The position numbers were made by a program, and so were the translations under genes. Positions 8,505-17,778 of a stretch of DNA of 64,000 nt are shown one piece after another. Origin of the DNA: Phyllobacterium zundukense (GTDB lineage: Bacteria > Pseudomonadota > Alphaproteobacteria > Rhizobiales > Rhizobiaceae); contig NZ_CP017940.1 in assembly GCF_002764115.1 (NCBI RefSeq), forward strand, positions 3,694,501 through 3,758,500, given 5' to 3'. Positions within the stretch are counted from its first letter, which is position 1; every line of letters begins with the position of its first letter. A model generated the notes under the pieces. It saw nothing but the letters and a program-made list of their open reading frames with translations. It was not told the DNA's origin and searched no databases.

Positions 8505-11500
8505 TGAGTTTCAATCTCTCAGCTCTCGCGGTTCGCGAACGCGCCGTTACCTTATTCTTTATCGTTCTGTTGGCGGCTGCAGGCGTCTACGCCTTCGTCA
8601 AGCTGGGACGCGCCGAGGATCCTTCTTTCACCATCAAGACCCTGACGGTCACTTCAGTCTGGCCGGGCGCCACTGCGCGTGAAATGCAGGATCTTGTCGC
8701 TGAGCCACTTGAGAAGCGCATCCAGGAACTCACCTGGTATGATCGTGTCGAAACGATAACGCGGCCTGGCTACGCCTTCCTCACCGTGACTTTGAAGGAT
8801 AGCATGCCACCGGCCGCCGTCGACGAAGAGTTCTATCAGGCTCGCAAGAAGCTTAGCGACGAAGCCCGAAATCTCCCTCCAGGCGTCATTGGTCCCTTCG
8901 TCAACGATGAATATTCCGATGTGAGCTTCGGTCTTTATGCACTGAAGGCGAAGGGGATGCCGATGCGCGACCTCGTGCGACAGGCGGAGGTCATCCGTCA
9001 GGATCTCCTGCACGTTCCGGGTGTCAAGAAAATCAATATCCTCGGAGAGCGCCCCGAACAGATCTTCGTCGAATTTTCCTATGCCAAGCTCGCGACACTT
9101 GGAATATCGGCAACCGATATCGCCGCGGCTTTGCAGAGACAGAATACAGTCACGCCCGCCGGCTCCATCGATACGCGTGGGCCACAGGTCTTTATCCGTT
9201 TCGACGGAGCCTATAACAGCGTGCAGGCGATTGCCGATACGCCGATCGTAGCGGCTGGACGCACTCTAAAACTTTCCGACTTGGCGGATATTCGGCGCGG
9301 GTATGAAGATCCGGCGACCTACGTCATCCGCCATGAGGGCGAGCCCACAATCATGCTGGGTGCCGTAATGCAACAGGGCTGGAATGGTCTTGATCTCGGC
9401 AAGGCGCTTGAAGCGCGATCCGCCGCGATCGCGCAGACACTTCCGCTGGGCATGACGCTCACCAAAGTCAGCGATCAGGCCGTTAATATCGACGAGGCGG
9501 TCAGCGAATTCATGCTCAAGTTCGAAATGGCGCTTGGTGTAGTACTGTTCGTGAGCTTGGTTGCCCTCGGCTGGCGCGTCGGCATCGTTGTCGCGCTTGC
9601 CGTACCGCTGACGCTCGCTGTCGTTTTCCTCATCATGCTGGAAACCGGCCGATTCTTCGATCGTATCACACTCGGCGCGTTGATCCTTGCGCTGGGCCTC
9701 CTCGTGGACGATGCCATCATTGCCATTGAGGTGATGGTGGTGAAGATGGAGGAGGGCATGGACCGCATCAAGGCGGCTGCTTATGCCTGGAGCCATACGG
9801 CAGCGCCGATGCTGTCCGGCACCCTCGTCACAATCATTGGGCTGATGCCCGTGGGCTTTGCAAGATCGACTGCAGGTGAATATGCCGGCAACATTTTCTG
9901 GGTCGTGGGCTTCGCACTGATCGTTTCGTGGTTTGTTGCAGTGATCTTTACCCCGTACCTCGGCGTCAAGTTGCTGCCTGACATCAAGCCGGTCGAAGGT
10001 GGACATCATGCCATCTATGATACGCCGAGCTATCGTCGCCTGCGCTCCCTCATCGAGTTCGCGGTTCGCCATAAATTCATGGTATGCGCCGTGGTCGGCA
10101 TCACGATGGCTGTCTCGGTCTTGGGGATGGGAGGTGTAAAGCAGCAGTTCTTCCCGACATCGGATCGGCCTGAAGTGCTGGTCGAAGTTCGCATGCCCGA
10201 AGGCACAAGTATCGAGACCACAACAGTCGCAGTGGAGAAAGTCGAGGGCTGGCTGCAAACTCAGCCCGAAGCAAAAATCGTCACCAGCTATGTAGGGCAG
10301 GGTGCGCCCCGCTTCTTCTTTGCCATGGCACCTGAATTGCCCGACCCTGCCTTCGCCAAGGTCGTCGTGCTCACCCCCGATGCTCACGCACGCGAGGCTT
10401 TGAAGCACCGCCTACGAGCCGCCGTTTCGGACGGGCTTGTTCCTGAGGCATCCGTGCGCGTAACGCAGCTTGTCTTTGGGCCCTACACGCCGTTTCCGGT
10501 CGAGTTTCGGGTCATGGGACCGGATCCGGATGAACTTTACAAAATCTCCGAGCAGGCTCTTGCTATCATGAAAAGTGTTCCAGATGTCCGACAGGCCAAC
10601 CGGGATTGGGGTAACCGAACTCCGGTGCTGCGGTTTGTCCCGGACCAGGATCGGCTAAATCTGATCGGTCTCTCGCCCTCTGAGGCAGCTCAGCAGATGC
10701 AGTTGCTGCTTAGCGGCATCCCTGTCACCCAGGTGCGCGACAACATCCGCAACGTCCCCGTTGTCGCACGTAGCGCAGGTGACAACCGGCTTGATCCTTC
10801 AAGGCTGGGCGATTTCTCGCTAATGAGCAGGGATGGCCGACAGGTCCCCCTTGATCAGATCGGCCATTCCGAGATCCAATTTGAGGAGCCGATCCTGAAA
10901 CGCCGCGACCGCACCCCTGTGATCACGATACGCTCTGACATCAACGAGGCGACACAACCCCCAGAGGTCTCACAGCAGGTCATGAAGGCCCTTCAGCCAC
11001 TGATCGCATCGCTTCCCGTCGGGTACCGCATCGAAATGGGCGGCAACATCGAGGAATCCCTCAAGGCCAATGTCGCACTCGTCAAGATATTCCCGGCCAT
11101 GATTGCAGCGATGTTGATCGTCATCATCCTCCAGGTTCGCAGCCTGTCAACGATGACGATGGTCATGTTGACTGCGCCACTCGGACTTGCCGGGGTGGTC
11201 CCGACGTTGCTTCTCTTCAATCAGCCTTTCGGCTTCAACGCCATTCTCGGATTGATAGGATTGGCAGGTATCCTCATGCGCAACACGTTGATCTTGACAG
11301 AACAAATCAAGGAAAATCAAGCTGCCGGTCTCGATGACTATCACGCCGTTATTGAAGCGACGGTGCAGCGGACGCGCCCTGTCATCCTGACTGCACTGGC
11401 TGCCATTCTCGCCTTCATACCCTTAACTCATTCGGTGTTCTGGGGCTCGATGGCCTATACGTTGATTGGCGGAACGGCTGCAGGCACCGTCATGATCCTG

Positions 11501-11614
11501 CTCTTCCTTCCAGCTCTGTACGCGGTGTGGTTCCGGATCAAGCCAACGAAAGATGACCACCACGGAGAGGTGATTGAAGACCTGAATCCGCCGACGGCAC
11601 TGGCTGCAGAGTAG
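8504..11614 (+). CDS. RND efflux transporter permease (AcrB/MexB superfamily)
   Basis: A 1036-residue proton-driven inner-membrane pump. The opening has one transmembrane helix and then GRAEDPSFTIKTL, the typical start of the short-N-terminus HAE-type RND group. The TM2-TM6 block contains LGALILALGLLVDDAIIAIE, with the proton-relay Asp pair. The C-terminal half repeats the architecture (GLIGLAGILMRNTLILTEQI). Large periplasmic loops lie between. No outer-membrane factor gene follows, so it presumably uses a TolC-like protein encoded elsewhere. Substrate unknown; TetR control suggests toxic organics. Confidence 0.93.
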   Translation: MSFNLSALAVRERAVTLFFIVLLAAAGVYAFVKLGRAEDPSFTIKTLTVTSVWPGATAREMQDLVAEPLEKRIQELTWYDRVETITRPGYAFLTVTLKDSMPPAAVDEEFYQARKKLSDEARNLPPGVIGPFVNDEYSDVSFGLYALKAKGMPMRDLVRQAEVIRQDLLHVPGVKKINILGERPEQIFVEFSYAKLATLGISATDIAAALQRQNTVTPAGSIDTRGPQVFIRFDGAYNSVQAIADTPIVAAGRTLKLSDLADIRRGYEDPATYVIRHEGEPTIMLGAVMQQGWNGLDLGKALEARSAAIAQTLPLGMTLTKVSDQAVNIDEAVSEFMLKFEMALGVVLFVSLVALGWRVGIVVALAVPLTLAVVFLIMLETGRFFDRITLGALILALGLLVDDAIIAIEVMVVKMEEGMDRIKAAAYAWSHTAAPMLSGTLVTIIGLMPVGFARSTAGEYAGNIFWVVGFALIVSWFVAVIFTPYLGVKLLPDIKPVEGGHHAIYDTPSYRRLRSLIEFAVRHKFMVCAVVGITMAVSVLGMGGVKQQFFPTSDRPEVLVEVRMPEGTSIETTTVAVEKVEGWLQTQPEAKIVTSYVGQGAPRFFFAMAPELPDPAFAKVVVLTPDAHAREALKHRLRAAVSDGLVPEASVRVTQLVFGPYTPFPVEFRVMGPDPDELYKISEQALAIMKSVPDVRQANRDWGNRTPVLRFVPDQDRLNLIGLSPSEAAQQMQLLLSGIPVTQVRDNIRNVPVVARSAGDNRLDPSRLGDFSLMSRDGRQVPLDQIGHSEIQFEEPILKRRDRTPVITIRSDINEATQPPEVSQQVMKALQPLIASLPVGYRIEMGGNIEESLKANVALVKIFPAMIAAMLIVIILQVRSLSTMTMVMLTAPLGLAGVVPTLLLFNQPFGFNAILGLIGLAGILMRNTLILTEQIKENQAAGLDDYHAVIEATVQRTRPVILTALAAILAFIPLTHSVFWGSMAYTLIGGTAAGTVMILLFLPALYAVWFRIKPTKDDHHGEVIEDLNPPTALAAE

Positions 11615-11621
11615 GGGCATC

Positions 11622-11819
11622 ATGCATGTCGCGCAGGACGATTTGCCTTTCGGCGGCGTCGGCGCAAGCGGCATAGGTGCTTATCACGGCGTGGAAGGCT
11701 TCAGGCGTTTGCGCCATGCCAAAGGCGTCTATGAGCAGCGTCGATGGAATATTGTCAAACTGCTCCGCCCGCCATTCGGAAAGCTGGCCGAACGCATTCT
11801 GAATGTCGTGCTGCGGTGA
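11622..11819 (+). pseudogene. C-terminal fragment of a coniferyl-aldehyde-type aldehyde dehydrogenase
   Basis: These 65 codons read AQDDLPFGGVGASGIGAYHG followed by FRRLRHAKGVYEQ and RPPFGKLAERILNVVL. That is the last part of class 3-like/coniferyl aldehyde dehydrogenases (usually about 470 residues). The catalytic Cys and the cofactor domain are absent, and homology begins at the stop of the RND permease. It is a deletion remnant; the ATG at 11622 is fortuitous. Confidence 0.75.
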
Positions 11820-11902
11820 AACGCTCGAATATCTTCACTCGCCATCAACCCCTAAGGCGATCCAGCATCGGGGTAAGGTCCAGTTAATTGACAGGAAAAC
11901 AA

Positions 11903-12736
11903 ATGCAACACACTGCCGATACGGGAACACAAATCTCCGTTGTTGAAAAGTTAGATGGCACCCCCGTAAAACGTGCCCTGATCACAGGCGCATCAAGCGG
12001 CCTTGGCCTCGAATTTGCTGAACTGCTGGCGGCACAGAAGGTCAATCTCGTGCTCGCAGCCCGGCGACAGGAGCCAATGGAAAAGCTCGCCGATGCACTT
12101 CGCCGGAAACATGGCGTCGATATCGTTGTCGAGCCAATCGATCTTGCCGCTCCTGGGGCTGCTGCCTGTTTAAAAAGCAGCTTGGACGAAAGGTCGCTAC
12201 AGATCGACATCCTGGTGAACAATGCCGGGTACGGGTTGCACGGCGCATTTCTGGAAACGCCGCTCGAGCGCACCACCGACATGATTCAGCTCAACATCAC
12301 GGCGCTCACCGAGCTTAGCTATGTTTTCGGGCGTGACATGGCAGCCCGGGGATCCGGCCAGATCCTTCTTATTGCGAGTCTCTTGGCGTTCCAGCCCGTT
12401 CCCACCTTTGCTGCGTACGCGGCGACGAAGTCTTATGTGCTGGCCTTTGGAGAAGCCCTGCATGACGAACTTCGTCCGCAAGGTGTGGTCGTCACCAGTC
12501 TTTGCCCAGGGCACACCGAAACGGGTTTCGATGCAGCGGCCGGCGCTCCTGTCTCGCCCATGCTGCGCCTTTTGACAATGAAGCCCCGTCCAGTCGCTGA
12601 AAGCGGTCTGAGAGCGTTATCACAAGGGAAAGCGTCCGTGATCGCCGGGTTCATGAACAACGTCGTTGCGTTTTCAAATCGCCTGACGCCGCGTTCGATG
12701 CAGCGAGCCACCATGAAAAGAATTCTCGGGCCATAG
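11903..12736 (+). CDS. Short-chain dehydrogenase/reductase (SDR)
   Basis: A 277-residue NAD(P)-dependent oxidoreductase of the classical SDR type. The cofactor motif is TGASSGLGLEFAE (about residues 29-41). NNAG follows near residue 110, the catalytic Ser lies in LIASLLAF, and YAATKSY carries the Tyr and Lys. Length and the C-terminal MLRLLTMKP region resemble the YqjQ/DltE-like group. The ATG at 11903 has AGGAAAA upstream; a TTG at 11888 is less likely. The substrate cannot be inferred. It may follow the efflux genes as a late addition. Confidence 0.85.
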   Translation: MQHTADTGTQISVVEKLDGTPVKRALITGASSGLGLEFAELLAAQKVNLVLAARRQEPMEKLADALRRKHGVDIVVEPIDLAAPGAAACLKSSLDERSLQIDILVNNAGYGLHGAFLETPLERTTDMIQLNITALTELSYVFGRDMAARGSGQILLIASLLAFQPVPTFAAYAATKSYVLAFGEALHDELRPQGVVVTSLCPGHTETGFDAAAGAPVSPMLRLLTMKPRPVAESGLRALSQGKASVIAGFMNNVVAFSNRLTPRSMQRATMKRILGP

Positions 12737-12834
12737 AATTGGTATCGGTTGCCGCCCCTCACACTGCCGGTATCCGGGCCGCTCCAGCGAAATTGGTGGG
12801 GCAGGTGAAACGCTCTTGCGTTGTATGCAAATAT

Positions 12835-13602
12835 TCCGGATTTCTCCCAGGATCCTTGCTGCACCAAGAACGACAGTTTCAAGCCTTTCCATTATCCCGC
12901 GGTTTTCCGCGAGTAGATGACCGTAAGATCATAAGTGGCATGATCTTCGTCATTCGCGACGGATTGCGCTGGCGCGACGCGCCAAAGGAATACGGTCCTC
13001 ACAAGACGATTTACAATCACTTCATCCGCTGGAGTAGGCTCGGTATCTTCAGTCGAATCTTGGCCGAACACACGGCCAGATGCGGCAAACGGGAACAATT
13101 GATGATCGATGCTACCCATTTAAAAGCACATCGCACGGCAGCGAGCCTGCTAAAAAAGGGGATATTCCCCCGACGTATCGGGCGGACCAAAGGTGGTGTG
13201 AATTCCTACACGCGGTTTGCGACAGCCGGGGCCGACCTTTGATCATGTTGCTGAGCGAAGGGCAGATGAGCGATTGCAGAGGGGCCGCTCTCATGCTCAA
13301 AGCCTTACCGAAGGCCAAAGCAATGCTTGCAGATAAGGGATACGACGCCGACTGGTTTCGAAAGGCGCTGGCTGATCGCAGAATCACCGCCTGCATTCCG
13401 TCAAAGGCCAACAGAAAGGTCCAAATCCCGCATGATGCTGTGCTTTACAAGCAACGCCACAAAATCGAAAACATGTTCGGAAAACTTAAAGACTGGCGTC
13501 GCATTCACACTCGATACGACCGCTGCGCCCACACGTTCTTCTCAAGCATATGCATAGCGGCGGCCGTCATCTTCTGGCTCTGATTAGTGAGTCCTGACCC
13601 TA
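12835..13602 (+). pseudogene. IS5-family (IS427-group) transposase remnant
   Basis: Two frames together encode a DDE transposase. The first (to about 13207) has PRVDDRKIISGMIFVIRDGL, WRDAPKEYGPHKT, MIDATHLKAHRTAASLLKKG and RRIGRTKGG. The second continues LHAVCDSRGRPLIMLLSEGQ, KGYDADWF, CIPSKANRK and FGKLKDWRRIHTRYDRCAH, ending at 13583. About four bases seem lost near 13207 compared with intact relatives (NSKLHAVCD). The first residues and the left terminal repeat are missing. A right-end-like GAGTCCTGACCC lies at about 13590-13601. The element is dead unless helped in trans. Confidence 0.8.
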
Positions 13603-13636
13603 GATAGCAACCGCCACCAAAGTTACTTGTGACACT

Positions 13637-13658
13637 GCGGACAATCATGAATGTCCGC
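13637..13658. repeat. GCGGACA...TGTCCGC palindromic intergenic repeat
   Basis: GCGGACA (13637-13643) and TGTCCGC (13652-13658) are perfect inverted arms, followed by TTCGCGCC. The same sequence family recurs at several intergenic places in this window and is typical of rhizobial genomes. Confidence 0.6.
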
Positions 13659-13803
13659 TTCGCGCCAATTCCAGTCGTTGACAGCAGGTGCAACAAATGG
13701 CCGGATTCGACCTGTTGCGGGCATTCAGCGGTTCATGAACGTTGTCACATTGCCAAAATGCAACGAGCTTGCCAGAATAGAGTTGACAACAGGGTGGGGT
13801 CAC

Positions 13804-15039
13804 ATGAGCGGAATTCTGGACGCCGCTGTCATAGGGGCAGGTTACGCCGGACTTGGCGTTAGCTACTTCCTGCAACGGCACGGCGTAACGCATGAGGTGC
13901 TCGAACGCTCCCGGATCGGCGAGACGTGGCGCACGCAGCGATGGGATTCGTTTCAACTGAATACACCGAACGCGCGTTCCATGCTGCCCGGAGACTCCTA
14001 CGATGGATCGGACCCCTGGGGTGCCTTCACGCAGCATGAATTCGTCGCCTATCTGGAAGACTACGCCAAGCGGAATCGCTTGCCGGTGAGCACCGACACT
14101 CCGGTGAAGGAACTGACGAGGGAGAACGGTGCCTATCGTTTGACGACAGCCCGCGGCACGTTCAGGGCACGCAATTTAATAATCGCGATTGGCGATCTGA
14201 ATTGCCCGGTGCGCCCGCCATGGTCCGCCAACCTGCCGTCAGCCCTTCGGCAGATCGATTGCTCGGCATATCGCAATGCGGCCGAACTCGATGATGGGGG
14301 CGTTTTGGTGGTCGGCAGCGGCCAATCAGGCGTTCAGATCGCCGAGGATCTGGCTTGGGCCGGGCGTTCCGTCTTTCTGGCGACCAGCCGCACCGGCCGC
14401 TTGGTGCGGCGCTACCGCGGTGGCGATACCTTCAATTGGCTCACAATATCTGGCTTTCTTGACGTGCGCCGGAAGGAAGTCATGCTGCCGTCTGGCAAAG
14501 TGCCGCCGCGCGCCGTGCTCGGCGCAACCCATACGATCAGCCTGCAGTCGCTTAGCGCTCAAGGAGTCGTATTGCTCGGCCGGTTCCGAGGTGTCGAGAA
14601 CGGCCACCTCATGTTTGGCGATGAATTGGACGAGCATCTTCGCTTTGCCGACGAAGCCTCCGCGAACGTCAAGCGCTTTCTTGATCAATACATCGAACGC
14701 ACTGGACTCGATGCACCGGTGGCAGAGGATGATCCGGCCGAGACGGTTGAGCCGCGGCGCCCAAGTCCGCCGATCCGTTCGATCGATTGGGCGGCGAGCA
14801 ACATCACGTCGGTGATTTGGTGCACCGGCTTCGTAGGCGACTTCCGGTGGATCCAGCTCCCGGGCGTCCTCGATGAGGCAGGCCAGCCCATTCACGAGGA
14901 TGGCTTGGGCGTCCTTCCAGGCCTCTATTTTGCCGGCCTCGATTTCGGATCGACGCGGAAATCGGGGACAATACCGGCAATCGCCGACGAGGCGGCCCGC
15001 CTCGTAGACCATCTCATCAAAAGGCGAGTCGACTTGTAG
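13804..15039 (+). CDS. FAD-dependent flavin monooxygenase (CzcO/FMO-like)
   Basis: A 411-residue two-dinucleotide-domain oxidoreductase. The FAD site AVIGAGYAGLGVSYFL opens the protein, and the NAD(P)H site VVGSGQSGVQIAEDL lies near residue 165. GETWRTQRWDSFQLNTP matches flavin-containing monooxygenases and the CzcO group. A C-terminal ATG-type motif GLYFAGLDFGSTRKS closes the FAD fold. Such enzymes oxygenate small amines, sulfides or ketones; the substrate is unknown. I chose the ATG at 13804; ATG 13738 would add 22 residues without family support. It stands alone, downstream of an IS remnant. Confidence 0.88.
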   Translation: MSGILDAAVIGAGYAGLGVSYFLQRHGVTHEVLERSRIGETWRTQRWDSFQLNTPNARSMLPGDSYDGSDPWGAFTQHEFVAYLEDYAKRNRLPVSTDTPVKELTRENGAYRLTTARGTFRARNLIIAIGDLNCPVRPPWSANLPSALRQIDCSAYRNAAELDDGGVLVVGSGQSGVQIAEDLAWAGRSVFLATSRTGRLVRRYRGGDTFNWLTISGFLDVRRKEVMLPSGKVPPRAVLGATHTISLQSLSAQGVVLLGRFRGVENGHLMFGDELDEHLRFADEASANVKRFLDQYIERTGLDAPVAEDDPAETVEPRRPSPPIRSIDWAASNITSVIWCTGFVGDFRWIQLPGVLDEAGQPIHEDGLGVLPGLYFAGLDFGSTRKSGTIPAIADEAARLVDHLIKRRVDL

Positions 15040-15048
15040 AGACGCCTG

Positions 15049-15125
15049 CAGTTGAGTTCGAGCCGAGACAGATCAAGCCCGCGGCTTAAGACCTCCATAA
15101 ATGTCCCCTTTGCGCCGCCATTCCC
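15049..15125. repeat. 80-bp intergenic repeat, copy 1
   Basis: It begins with CAGTTGAGTTCGAGCCGAGA and ends in TTTGCGCCGCCATT. A closely related copy in the same orientation lies at 15541-15622. The shared end (TGCGCCGCCA) joins it to the GTCCGCTT repeat family. It lies directly after the monooxygenase stop. Confidence 0.7.
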
Positions 15126-15197
15126 GGATGATCTGAGTTGCAGCAACTCGCGGTTTTACCGACCGCATCCTATGGGTCACATTCCTTGGAGCTCGAG

Positions 15198-15386
15198 CTA
15201 TTCCGCTTCCTGTTGCGGCAGTTCCTTCTCGACTGATTGGGCATCAGAAGGAATGGGTGTCTGGTCTTTCGAAACACTTGCTGTTGTCATCTCTTTGTCA
15301 ACAGAGGCGGTATGTCCGGAACAGTCGGCCGAGGCGGCCGACACGGTAAAACCGAAAGCAGCGGCAAGTATGAGAATTGTTCTCAT
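15198..15386 (-). CDS. Small exported protein of unknown function
   Basis: A 62-residue protein with a clear signal peptide (MRTILILAAAFGFTVSAASA) and one Cys just after the expected cleavage site. A mature part rich in Ser, Thr, Asp and Glu follows. The ribosome site TAGGAGTT lies at good spacing before the ATG at 15386. Small rhizobial periplasmic proteins of this build (signal, Cys, acidic tail) are common but uncharacterised. It sits between the two copies of the 80-bp repeat, facing the monooxygenase gene. Confidence 0.7.
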   Translation of the reverse strand: MRTILILAAAFGFTVSAASADCSGHTASVDKEMTTASVSKDQTPIPSDAQSVEKELPQQEAE

Positions 15387-15829
15387 CGTCCAACTCCTAG
15401 ATTTTGTGATGCACAGCCAGCCTAACCGCTAATCCCATTTCGGCAAAATCACAGTTTTGTTGGCGGTGTTCAGTCGGGGCTGCAAAGCGTTGACGAGATA
15501 GACTGAGGCCGCCACACTGATTGATATCTTCGGACGCATGACGCCAGTTGAGTTCGAGCCGAGACAACTCACCCCTGCGGCATAAGACCGACGCAATGCC
15601 CGCTTCGCGCCGCCAATAGCGGTAATTCAACGCACAAAACCTTGTAATCTGGATGGAGAAAAATACGAGCACATCCGTACGCGGAAGTCCTGATCAAAGA
15701 GTTCGACGGTCGTGTGAGCCAATCGCGCCCTGGCGCAGCCATTGCTGACTAGATAAGATACGATTGGTCACCGATTTCAATGTTTGCAACGGCCGCCAGT
15801 GCAGCAATTTTGCTGAGGGGGAGGGAACG
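15387..15829. other. Intergenic stretch with repeat copy 2
   Basis: About 440 bases between divergent genes. It should hold promoters for both sides. The only structure I recognise is the second copy of the 80-bp repeat (15541-15622). No supported ORF. Confidence 0.5.
15541..15622. repeat. 80-bp intergenic repeat, copy 2
   Basis: CAGTTGAGTTCGAGCCGAGA recurs here exactly as in copy 1 (15049-15125). It continues with TGCGGCATAAGACC and ends in CCGCTTCGCGCCGCCAATAG. Confidence 0.7.
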
Positions 15830-16231
15830 ATGATGAACAAGCAAGAAGTGACGGCGCTGTTTGCCCATTTGGAACAAGGTGATGGTGAGAAATTTTTCGA
15901 GCAGGTCGCGGACGATGTTGACTGGACGGTCGAGGGGACGCATCCGCTTGCCGGTCACTATAACTCAAAGCAAGACTTTTTGGCTGGGACGTTTACCAAA
16001 CTCGGCAGGGTCCTACCCGAAGGCACGCAGCTCACCGTGAAGAATGTGCTGATGGACGGCGATTGGGCTATCGTCGAGTTGCGATCAATGGCCAGGGCAC
16101 AAAATGGCATGCGGTTCGACAATCGCTACTGTTGGGTCTGCCGCTTCGCCGGTAACCGGATCGTGGAAGTGCGAGCCTATCTGGACAGTTGGCTTGTTGG
16201 CGAATTCTTCCGCCAAAACCCCATCGACTAG
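15830..16231 (+). CDS. NTF2-like / SnoaL-type protein (ketosteroid isomerase fold)
   Basis: A 133-residue protein of the nuclear-transport-factor-2 fold. It begins MNKQEVTALFAHLEQGDGEK, with VDWTVEGTHPLAGHY and, near the end, CWVCRFAGNRIVEVRAYLDS, the classic SnoaL pattern. The two ATGs at 15830 and 15833 follow GAGGGAA. The fold serves isomerases, dehydratases and stress proteins; the exact reaction cannot be told. It converges on the exported-protein gene at 16394 with a hairpin between. Confidence 0.8.
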   Translation: MMNKQEVTALFAHLEQGDGEKFFEQVADDVDWTVEGTHPLAGHYNSKQDFLAGTFTKLGRVLPEGTQLTVKNVLMDGDWAIVELRSMARAQNGMRFDNRYCWVCRFAGNRIVEVRAYLDSWLVGEFFRQNPID

Positions 16232-16342
16232 CATGTTGGTTGCGTGGGTACGCAGCGCTAGCTGTCTGGCGGACCTAGGAACAGGGAATACTCGCCGAGT
16301 GCAGGGGAAGAGCTTCACGGGTTCTCGACCGGTCACGGCACC

Positions 16343-16368
16343 CCGACCGCTGCCCCATCAGCGGTCGG
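16343..16368. terminator. Hairpin between convergent genes
   Basis: CCGACCGCTG (16343-16352) and CAGCGGTCGG (16359-16368) form a perfect 10-base stem with a 6-base loop. No T run follows on either strand, so it may be a weak or Rho-assisted bidirectional terminator. Confidence 0.5.
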
Positions 16369-16393
16369 TCCGTCGCTGGTATAGCGTTTCCTG

Positions 16394-16960
16394 TCATTTG
16401 ATTTCCCAGGTCGTGTTATGCGGGATGTCCATCGCAGTGTAGCCTCCGGGACCAGACAGTGCCGGCATGGCTATGCAAGCAAATGGCTCGCTACCAGTAA
16501 TTCCCGCGTACTTGCCGGTGCCGCCGGTGATGATATGGGTGCCACAACCCATATCTGGCTGCGACTTGTCAACGTCGCGAGTATCAAAGGTCGAGAAAAT
16601 CTTGTCACCGTCGTTATCGGCCAGCACGCAGGCGCCGTCGATATATTTCTTGTCGCCCGACGCAACGCTCAGCGCTGTGCAATGGGCTGACATCTTGTCG
16701 AACATCTTCTCTCCCTTCATGTTTTCGGTGGTGCCGACCGCCTCCAGCGCAGTGGCCGTACCGAGGTCGGCAATGTCAATGTTCATCAAAGGCCGAAAAA
16801 TGAAGTGCGTCACGTAGGGCGTGGTCCCCTTCTTTTCGATCGGCTGCCCGAGAACGATTCCGGGGGCAAAGGCCATGAGAACGCCGGAGAGAAGTGCCGC
16901 TTTGACCAGTGTCGTCGCCGCGGCGGGTGCACCGATTATGATCAGGTTTATGGGTTTCAT
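16394..16960 (-). CDS. Exported protein of unknown function
   Basis: A 188-residue protein whose first ~45 residues form an export signal (ALLSGVLMAFAPGIVLGQ). The mature part has four Cys residues (for instance SAHCTAL, DGACVLAD, MGCGTH, FACIAM), suggesting disulfides, and a Gly-rich GGTGKYAGITGSEPF loop. I do not recognise a named family. The ATG at 16960 is chosen for its strong AGGGAGGAA site; a longer frame from 16996 lacks one. Alone on the minus strand, converging with the NTF2-like gene. Confidence 0.72.
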   Translation of the reverse strand: MKPINLIIIGAPAAATTLVKAALLSGVLMAFAPGIVLGQPIEKKGTTPYVTHFIFRPLMNIDIADLGTATALEAVGTTENMKGEKMFDKMSAHCTALSVASGDKKYIDGACVLADNDGDKIFSTFDTRDVDKSQPDMGCGTHIITGGTGKYAGITGSEPFACIAMPALSGPGGYTAMDIPHNTTWEIK

Positions 16961-17519
16961 TGGTTCCTCCCTTGTCTGCGGATGCGGGGCGCCCAATTGA
17001 TTGAGAACTGGGGTTTAACCCCAGCGCCGGACTTGACGCCCCGTGATCTCGTGCTGAATGGAGGAGGGGCAGCTCGCGGATGTTTCAATCCAGTTGAGCG
17101 CGACATATCCTACGCAAACTAAGGTAATCCGATTTAAAGGTTCTGTCGCGAAATTTCGTGAGGCGATGGAAGCTCCAGCGGGTGATAGTCGGATCATGCG
17201 CCAGTAGTCGAATTACTCAGCCCGGGCCGGATTGGGGTCGAAGGCGTTGTCGCGCGCGACCTTTCGCTTGCGTCGAAATTGGCGGTCTCGAACTCAGGGT
17301 TTCTTTGGGACCGACCGCGAGCTACGCAGGTTGGCGTGGACATGCTTTCAGCTTGAGTTTTTCACCAAGGCGCAGGGCAACAGAGGGCGGTCACGTTCGT
17401 TCGTGGCAGCGAGGTAGACGTCAATCGCCCGCCCGACCCCATTCTAAATCCAATGGCAGTCGCGCCCGCGCTGCTAGTAGCGCATACCAAGCTGGATTGC
17501 CAACAATCAATCAAAATGA

Positions 17520-17546
17520 ATGTCCGCTTTGCGCCAGAAGCGGCCA
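17520..17546. repeat. GTCCGCTT palindromic repeat (imperfect)
   Basis: ATGTCCGCTTTGCGCC followed by AGAAGCGGCCAT forms an imperfect stem. It belongs to the dispersed family also seen at 13637, 30824 and 32351. Confidence 0.6.
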
Positions 17547-17589
17547 TTGTGCACAGTCATCTCGCCGGCCAAATGGGGCCGAAAGCAGC

Positions 17590-17627
17590 ATGTCCGCTTT
17601 CGAAACACAGTTGTCTGAAGCGGACAT
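17590..17627. repeat. GTCCGCTT palindromic repeat (perfect arms)
   Basis: ATGTCCGCTT (17590-17599) and AAGCGGACAT (17618-17627) are perfect 10-base inverted arms around an 18-base centre. Confidence 0.65.
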
Positions 17628-17778
17628 TCGGCAAACGACCCAATATCGGTCGCTGACTGGCTTCTTGCCGGTCCGCATAAGCTGACGCCTTTTCAACGCT
17701 AAGGTGCGATGCAGCGCGCGCCAGCGCGCGATTTTTTCCCACCTCGATCCAACGTTGCTCCTTGCGAAAGGCCACATG

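Larger units (their letters stand above)
16961..17778. other. Intergenic stretch with palindromic repeats
   Basis: About 820 bases with no supported gene. Open frames here lack ribosome sites and family motifs. It holds two GTCCGCTT-type palindromes at 17520-17546 and 17590-17627. Confidence 0.5.

Noticed and set aside
13151..13160. A6G slippery site as programmed frameshifting in the IS transposase
   Set aside because: The conserved protein continues in the original frame past this site and changes frame only near 13207, so a deletion explains it better.
17158..17685. A 175-codon plus-strand ORF
   Set aside because: It contains two GTCCGCTT palindromes in its coding length, lacks a ribosome site and resembles no family.
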